Source: Pseudescherichia sp039594205
GTDB lineage: Bacteria; Pseudomonadota; Gammaproteobacteria; Enterobacterales; Enterobacteriaceae
Assembly: GCA_039594205.1 (NCBI GenBank)
Contig: JBCNNW010000069.1
Location: 1 to 22,648 of the forward strand
Direction: 5' to 3'
Length of the DNA: 22,648 nt
Below the pieces are notes generated by a model. That model was given only the letters and a program-made list of their open reading frames with translations, did no database searches and was not told where the DNA came from. The position numbers and the translations under genes were made by a program. Shown piece after piece: positions 18,523 through 22,648 of this stretch (position 1 is the first letter of the stretch; each line of letters begins with the position of its first letter).

Positions 18523-19188
18523 ATGACTGATTCATTAATTGACTCAGGGCACGCGCACGTCGGTGCTAAGGCATTGCGACCTGCCTGTTCTGTTGAGGAA
18601 TGTGGGCTGCCAACAAGAGCCAACAACACGCCGTATTGTGAAAAACATTACATGCGTGTTCGTCGACATGGCTCGACAGAAAAGTTAAGTACACTCAAGC
18701 CAGGCAACCTCACTCACTCGGGTGGTTATGTGCTGGTAAATGCCCCCACTCACCCGTTAAGCCGTAACAGTAACCGAGTCTATGAGCATCGTGTCGTCTA
18801 CCATCAGCATCATGGCAACGGTCCTTTCAGCTGCCATTGGTGCGGCACCCTGGTTACCTGGGATGATATGCATGTCGATCATCTTGATGACTGCAAAACC
18901 AATAACGCTGAGTCAAATCTTGTTGCCAGCTGTGCAGTGTGTAATCAGCAGCGCGGCAGTGAAAAGATGAAAGCCACGCACAGAAATAATTCGCAAAGAC
19001 GCTATACGGCTCATGGCAAGACTATGTGTCTCAGTGAGTGGGCTGAGCATCTTGGCATTTCACGCAACTCGATTGAGTACCGGCTGAATGCAGGCTGGGA
19101 TGTCAACAAGGTGTTTAGCCCTCGCATCGGGAACAGCGGCCCGCCAGGCAGGAAGCTTGCCAGATCGGTTCATGACAACCTCAAATGA
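18523..19188 (+). CDS. Probable HNH homing endonuclease
   Basis: This 221-aa protein carries a recognisable HNH core: NRVYEHRVVYHQHHGNG (84-100), CHWC (104-107), MHVDHLDDCK (116-125), AESNLVASCAVCNQQRGS (129-146). A C-terminal helix-turn-helix/NUMOD-like segment (LSEWAEHLGISRNSIEYRL, about 170-188) is typical for DNA recognition in free-standing homing endonucleases. An N-terminal zinc-like group (C22, C27, C39, H42) precedes it. It is inserted between the gp74-like gene and cos, and is a likely mobile addition rather than a packaging component. AGG lies 8 bases upstream of the ATG. Confidence 0.8.
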   Translation: MTDSLIDSGHAHVGAKALRPACSVEECGLPTRANNTPYCEKHYMRVRRHGSTEKLSTLKPGNLTHSGGYVLVNAPTHPLSRNSNRVYEHRVVYHQHHGNGPFSCHWCGTLVTWDDMHVDHLDDCKTNNAESNLVASCAVCNQQRGSEKMKATHRNNSQRRYTAHGKTMCLSEWAEHLGISRNSIEYRLNAGWDVNKVFSPRIGNSGPPGRKLARSVHDNLK

Positions 19189-19381
19189 GAATCAGTATCG
19201 ACAAATGGTTTCAAATGCAATCATTTCAGAGTGAATGATATCGATTCTCATCAACGGGGGCGGGTCGAAAGTTCAGGGCCTTGCCGCCTGAGGACCGCCG
19301 CCTAACCTTTTTTCACACCGCCGCAGGTTAGAAAACTTTTTTTGGGATACCCCAGCCATCGATTAATAGGAGTTTTCGATT
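19189..19381. other. cos region (candidate)
   Basis: No gene is present between the HNH genes and the small terminase gene. In HK97-like phages cos lies exactly here. The stretch has GC-rich runs (GGGGGCGGG at about 19256, GCCGCC at 19283 and about 19298), T-runs (19308-19313, 19338-19343) and an inverted repeat CTAACC/GGTTAG (19302-19307, 19326-19331). The exact nick sites cannot be placed by eye. An AGGAG at 19369-19373 serves the small terminase gene. Confidence 0.65.
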
Positions 19382-19879
19382 ATGCCAGGACCACCGAAAA
19401 CCCCGACACATCTGGCTTTGGTGAAGGGGAACCCATCAAAACGAACCGTTAACAAAGCAGAGCCAAAACCCGCGTCAGGGGTACCCCCAGTGCCGAAGCA
19501 TTTCGACAAGATGGGGAAATACTGGTTTAAGCGGATTGGGGAAGAGCTTGATGCCGTCGGTGTGATGACCACTCTGGACGGTAAAGCGCTTGAACTGCTG
19601 ATCGAGGCTTACACCGAGTACCGGAATCACTGCGATACGTTAGAGCGGGAAGGCTACACCTATGCCGTCTACAGCGAGGAAGAGCCGGACGAAGGGAAGG
19701 AGCGGGAGATCAGGATGATTAAGCCGCACCCGGCGGCAGTGATGAAAGCTGATGCGTGGAAGCGAATAAGAGCAATGCTCGCTGAATTTGGCATGACCCC
19801 TGCCAGCCGATCAAAGGTTGGCGCAAAAGGTCCGGCTGAGGCCGATCCCCTGGAAGCATTTCTTAATAAGCGCAAATGA
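19382..19879 (+). CDS. terS: Terminase small subunit, P27 family
   Basis: This 165-aa protein begins MPGPPKTPTHLALVKGNPSK and contains the helical core (MGKYWFKRIGEELDAVGVMT, ALELLIEAYTEYRNHCDTLE) and PHPAAVMKADAWKRIRAML of P27-family small terminases. It recognises cos DNA and presents it to the large subunit. AGGAG lies 9 bases before the ATG. The C-terminal DPLEAFLNKRK tail is typical. Its stop is 3 bases before the large-subunit start. Confidence 0.92.
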   Translation: MPGPPKTPTHLALVKGNPSKRTVNKAEPKPASGVPPVPKHFDKMGKYWFKRIGEELDAVGVMTTLDGKALELLIEAYTEYRNHCDTLEREGYTYAVYSEEEPDEGKEREIRMIKPHPAAVMKADAWKRIRAMLAEFGMTPASRSKVGAKGPAEADPLEAFLNKRK

Positions 19880-19882
19880 TGA

Positions 19883-21610
19883 ATGGCAACGGTTTCGGAA
19901 GGTATTCAGTACGCCGAGCGCGTGCTGTCTGGCGAGATTGTTGCTGGCGAACTGGTACGCCTGGCGTGCCAGCGATTCTTCAATGATTTAGAGTACGGAC
20001 CGAAGCGGGGCGTCTACTTCAACGAGGATCGCGCCCAGCACATTCTCGATTTTTATGATTTTGTACCCCACGTCAAAGGTGCGCTGGCTGGAAAGCCCAT
20101 CAAGCTGATGCCTTGGCACGTCTTCATATTGATAAACCTGTTTGGCTTCGTCATACATTTAGTTGATGAGATGACGGGCGAAGTGGTTATGGAAGATGGC
20201 GCAGCTGTCATGGTGCGCCGCTTCCGAACTGCTTATGACGAGGTGGCGCGTAAAAACGCCAAATCCACACTCTCATCCGGTATCGGGCTGTACATGACCG
20301 GTGCCGACGGCGAGGGCGGTGCTGAGGTTTACTCAGCTGCGACGACCCGCGACCAGGCTCGAATTGTTTTTGATGATGCCAAGAACATGATCAAGAAAGC
20401 CCCCCGCACGCTGGGCCGTCTTTTTGGTCACGTTAAGCTGAACATTCATCAGGAGCGTTCGGCCTCAAAGTTCGAACCACTCTCCAGCGATGCGAATAAC
20501 CTCGACGGCCTGAACATTCACTGCGGAATAGTCGATGAGCTACATGCTCACCGCACCCGTGATGTATGGGACGTGCTGGAAACAGCGACCGGCGCCCGTC
20601 TTCAGTCTTTGCTTTTTGCCATCACTACAGCCGGCACTAACAAAGAAGGCATTTGCTTTGAGCAGCGCGACTACGCCATCAAAGTGCTGCGCGGTGTGGT
20701 GGAGGACGATACCTACTTTGCTCTGATCTACACCCTGGACGAGGGTGATGATCCATTTGACGAGGCCAACTGGCCGAAAGCCAACCCTGGTCTGGGCATC
20801 TGTAAGCGCTGGGATGATATGCGCCGTCTTGCCAAGAAGGCGAAAGAGCAGGTAGCGGCGCGGCCGAACTTCTTTACCAAGCACCTGAACATCTGGGTTA
20901 CAGCTGAAAGCGCCTGGATGGATATGGATCGCTGGTCGAGAATGCCGGGTATAGCCTCAGAAGAGGAGAGAAAAGCGTGGCCACTATGGGTCGGCGTTGA
21001 CCTCGCTAACAAAATTGATATCTGCGCGGCGGTAAAGGCCTGGCGCGATCCGAAAGGTGAAACGCACATGCAGCCCCGCTTCTGGATTCCTGAAGGTCGC
21101 CTGGAAACAGCGCCAGCACATATTGCCGAGCTTTACAGAAAATGGTCTGACGCTGGCCACCTTGAGTTGACCGATGGTGATGTTATCGATCACGCCCTGA
21201 TTAAGGCAGACATTGTGAAGTGGGTTCAGGGTGAGAACATCAAAGAGATTTCCTTCGATCCCTGGAGTGCCGTTCAGTTCAGCCTTTCGCTGGCGGAAGA
21301 GGGGCTACCGCTTGTGGAAGTGGCTCAGACAGTCAAAAACCTGTCTGAGTCGATGAAGTCGGTACAGGCGGAGATTTATGGCAACAAATTCCATCATGAC
21401 GAAAACCCTGTCATGACCTGGATGATGTCGAACGTCACGGTTAAACCTGACAAAAACGACAATATCTTCCCCAACAAGTCCACACCCGAAAACAAAATCG
21501 ACGGACCGGTGGCACTTTTTACCGCTAAAAGCCGAATGCTGGTGAATGGCGGCAACGATACCGAGGACCTGAGCGGATTCTTTGATAACCCAATTATGAT
21601 AGGTGTCTGA
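19883..21610 (+). CDS. terL: Terminase large subunit, HK97 type
   Basis: This 575-aa protein has the packaging ATPase motifs: Walker A VARKNAKST (121-129), Walker B CGIVDELHAH (214-223) and the coupling motif ITTAG (247-251). The C-terminal nuclease domain shows the first catalytic aspartate in WVGVDLANKIDI (Asp373) and an acidic VIDHALIKADI region further on. It cuts concatemeric DNA at cos and drives it into the prohead through the portal. Its stop overlaps the portal start (TGATG). Confidence 0.94.
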   Translation: MATVSEGIQYAERVLSGEIVAGELVRLACQRFFNDLEYGPKRGVYFNEDRAQHILDFYDFVPHVKGALAGKPIKLMPWHVFILINLFGFVIHLVDEMTGEVVMEDGAAVMVRRFRTAYDEVARKNAKSTLSSGIGLYMTGADGEGGAEVYSAATTRDQARIVFDDAKNMIKKAPRTLGRLFGHVKLNIHQERSASKFEPLSSDANNLDGLNIHCGIVDELHAHRTRDVWDVLETATGARLQSLLFAITTAGTNKEGICFEQRDYAIKVLRGVVEDDTYFALIYTLDEGDDPFDEANWPKANPGLGICKRWDDMRRLAKKAKEQVAARPNFFTKHLNIWVTAESAWMDMDRWSRMPGIASEEERKAWPLWVGVDLANKIDICAAVKAWRDPKGETHMQPRFWIPEGRLETAPAHIAELYRKWSDAGHLELTDGDVIDHALIKADIVKWVQGENIKEISFDPWSAVQFSLSLAEEGLPLVEVAQTVKNLSESMKSVQAEIYGNKFHHDENPVMTWMMSNVTVKPDKNDNIFPNKSTPENKIDGPVALFTAKSRMLVNGGNDTEDLSGFFDNPIMIGV

Positions 21611-22648
21611 TGAAAGAGAACAAACAGCCCGGCAGGGTGAAAAGCGCGCTGCTTAACTGGCTGGGCGTCCCCATCAGTCTTACTACCGGAACCTTCTGGC
21701 AGGAGTGGTACGGCACAAGCAGCAGCGGCAAAGCGGTTACGGCGGATAAAGCGATACGGCTGTCAGCAGTCTGGTCCTGCGTCCGGCTGTTAAGCGAGTC
21801 GGTCTCCACATTACCGGTTAAGATCTACACCCGGCAGGCTGACGGTTCGCGCAAGCTGGCGCAAAACCACCCTGTTTACCAGGTGCTGTGCCGTCGACCA
21901 AATCTGGAAATGACACCCTCCCGCTTTATGCTGATGGTGGTTGCGAGTATCTGCCTGCGCGGTAACGCCTTCGTGGAAAAGCGTTTCATCGGCAGCAAGC
22001 TGGTATCGCTGATGCCGTTGTTACCACAGAACATGGTAGTGAAGCGACTTGATACCGGGCGGCTGGAGTATACCTATACCGAGAACAGTAAACCGCGTGT
22101 TATCCAGGAAAAGAGCCTGATGCACATCCGCGGGTTTGGACTCGATGGCGTCTGCGGCATGATGCCAATGATGACAGGTCGTGACGTGATCGGCGCGGCG
22201 ATGGCCGTTGAAGAGTCAGCAGCCAAGATTTTCGAGAATGGCCTTCAGAGCTCGGGTTTTCTCTCTTCTGAAAAGGCCCTTGATGCAGAGCAGCGAGAGC
22301 GGTTGCGTGGCTACATGCAGGCATTTACCGGTTCGAGAAATGCAGGAAAGATCATGGTTCTCGAAGGCGGGCTGGAGTATCAGAACGTCACTATGAACCC
22401 CGAGGCGGCGCAGATGCTTGAATCCCGGGCTTTCAGTATTGAGGAAATCTGCCGCTGGTTCCGCGTGCCACCGTTTATGGTGGGTCACACGTCAAAGCAA
22501 AGCAGCTGGGCATCGAGCCTCGAGGGAATGAACCTTCAGTTCCTGACGCATACCCTGCGCCCGCTGCTGGTGAACATCGAGCAGGAGATCTCCCGCTGCC
22601 TGCTGAACGGTGAAGAGGACCTCTTCGCCGAGTTCTCAGTAGAAGGCC
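21610..22648 (+). CDS. HK97-family portal protein, 3' end outside window
   Basis: The ATG at 21610 overlaps the large-terminase stop by one base. 346 codons are visible and the frame is open at the edge. The product begins MKENKQPGRVKSALLNWLGV and contains portal-family blocks: LSAVWSCVRLLSESVSTLPV, an NAFVEK segment, LMPLLPQNM, and IEEICRWFRVPPFMVGH near residues 277-293. The portal forms the twelve-part ring at one vertex of the head through which DNA passes. Typical length is about 400 residues, so the missing part is short. Confidence 0.92.
   Translation, partial: MKENKQPGRVKSALLNWLGVPISLTTGTFWQEWYGTSSSGKAVTADKAIRLSAVWSCVRLLSESVSTLPVKIYTRQADGSRKLAQNHPVYQVLCRRPNLEMTPSRFMLMVVASICLRGNAFVEKRFIGSKLVSLMPLLPQNMVVKRLDTGRLEYTYTENSKPRVIQEKSLMHIRGFGLDGVCGMMPMMTGRDVIGAAMAVEESAAKIFENGLQSSGFLSSEKALDAEQRERLRGYMQAFTGSRNAGKIMVLEGGLEYQNVTMNPEAAQMLESRAFSIEEICRWFRVPPFMVGHTSKQSSWASSLEGMNLQFLTHTLRPLLVNIEQEISRCLLNGEEDLFAEFSVEG

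Noticed and set aside
1..22648. CRISPR arrays, tRNA genes or insertion sequences
   Set aside because: No repeat-spacer arrays, cloverleaf-like segments or transposase genes were seen on either strand.

Overview
The window is part of a lambdoid, HK97-like temperate phage, almost certainly a prophage of an Enterobacterales host (Klebsiella/Enterobacter/Citrobacter-like). The evidence is the order of early, regulatory, replication, Q, lysis, cos and packaging genes, the HK97-type terminase and portal, the phi80/82-type Q and the P21-type SAR endolysin. No integrase or att site lies inside the window. It runs from inside the leftward early operon to inside the portal gene, crossing the cos region in the integrated (or concatemer) order.

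Layout. (1) 1-2810, minus strand: the left early operon, with an Ead/Ea22-like protein, a DGQHR/DndB-like protein, an ASCH-like protein and two small unknown genes, joined by ATGA overlaps or gaps of a few bases. (2) 2811-4040: a hairpin-rich leader of the left operon and, on the plus strand, a small cluster (26-aa proline-rich peptide, two-helix membrane protein, 53-aa proline-rich peptide, terminator). It occupies the position of lambda/P22 sieB, so the pL transcript would be antisense to it. (3) 4112-5790: the immunity region, with pL and two operators, a CI-type S24 repressor, three operators with pR, Cro and a CII/YmfL-type activator. All operators share a GTAGG/GTAAG-N4-C(T/C)TAC-like core. 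(4) 5787-12095: replication and mid-early genes. These are a DUF4222 protein, a replication initiator with four 15-bp iterons inside its gene (candidate origin), a fused cytosine-C5/adenine-N6 methyltransferase, a LexA-N-like HTH protein, RusA, Rha, a DUF968 HNH-like protein and antiterminator Q.

(5) 12134-13828, minus strand: an AT-rich gene for a 564-aa KAP/STAND-like P-loop NTPase, inserted in opposite orientation between Q and the lysis genes. It has its own palindromic upstream element and is the best candidate here for a prophage-encoded defence or exclusion function. (6) 13961-16494: a tR'-like terminator, a strongly folded leader, a secreted TAXI-type solute-binding protein with a 50-aa membrane peptide, then holin, SAR endolysin and overlapping Rz/Rz1 spanins. 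(7) 16500-18135: an accessory stretch with a series of hairpins and an Acb2/Tad1-like anti-CBASS cyclic-nucleotide sponge. (8) 18149-22648: a gp74-like HNH protein, a probable homing HNH endonuclease, the cos region, P27-family small terminase, large terminase and an incomplete HK97-family portal.

How it works together: CI at OL/OR would hold the lysogen. On induction, pL and pR express the early genes, the initiator acts at the iterons, Q turns on the lysis/packaging region, and the HNH protein with terminase cuts cos. Four regions look accessory: the sieB-position cluster, the KAP NTPase, the TAXI/TM pair and the Acb2-like gene. They are where new biology is most likely. No lambda N homologue and no helicase loader (P/DnaC-like) could be recognised.
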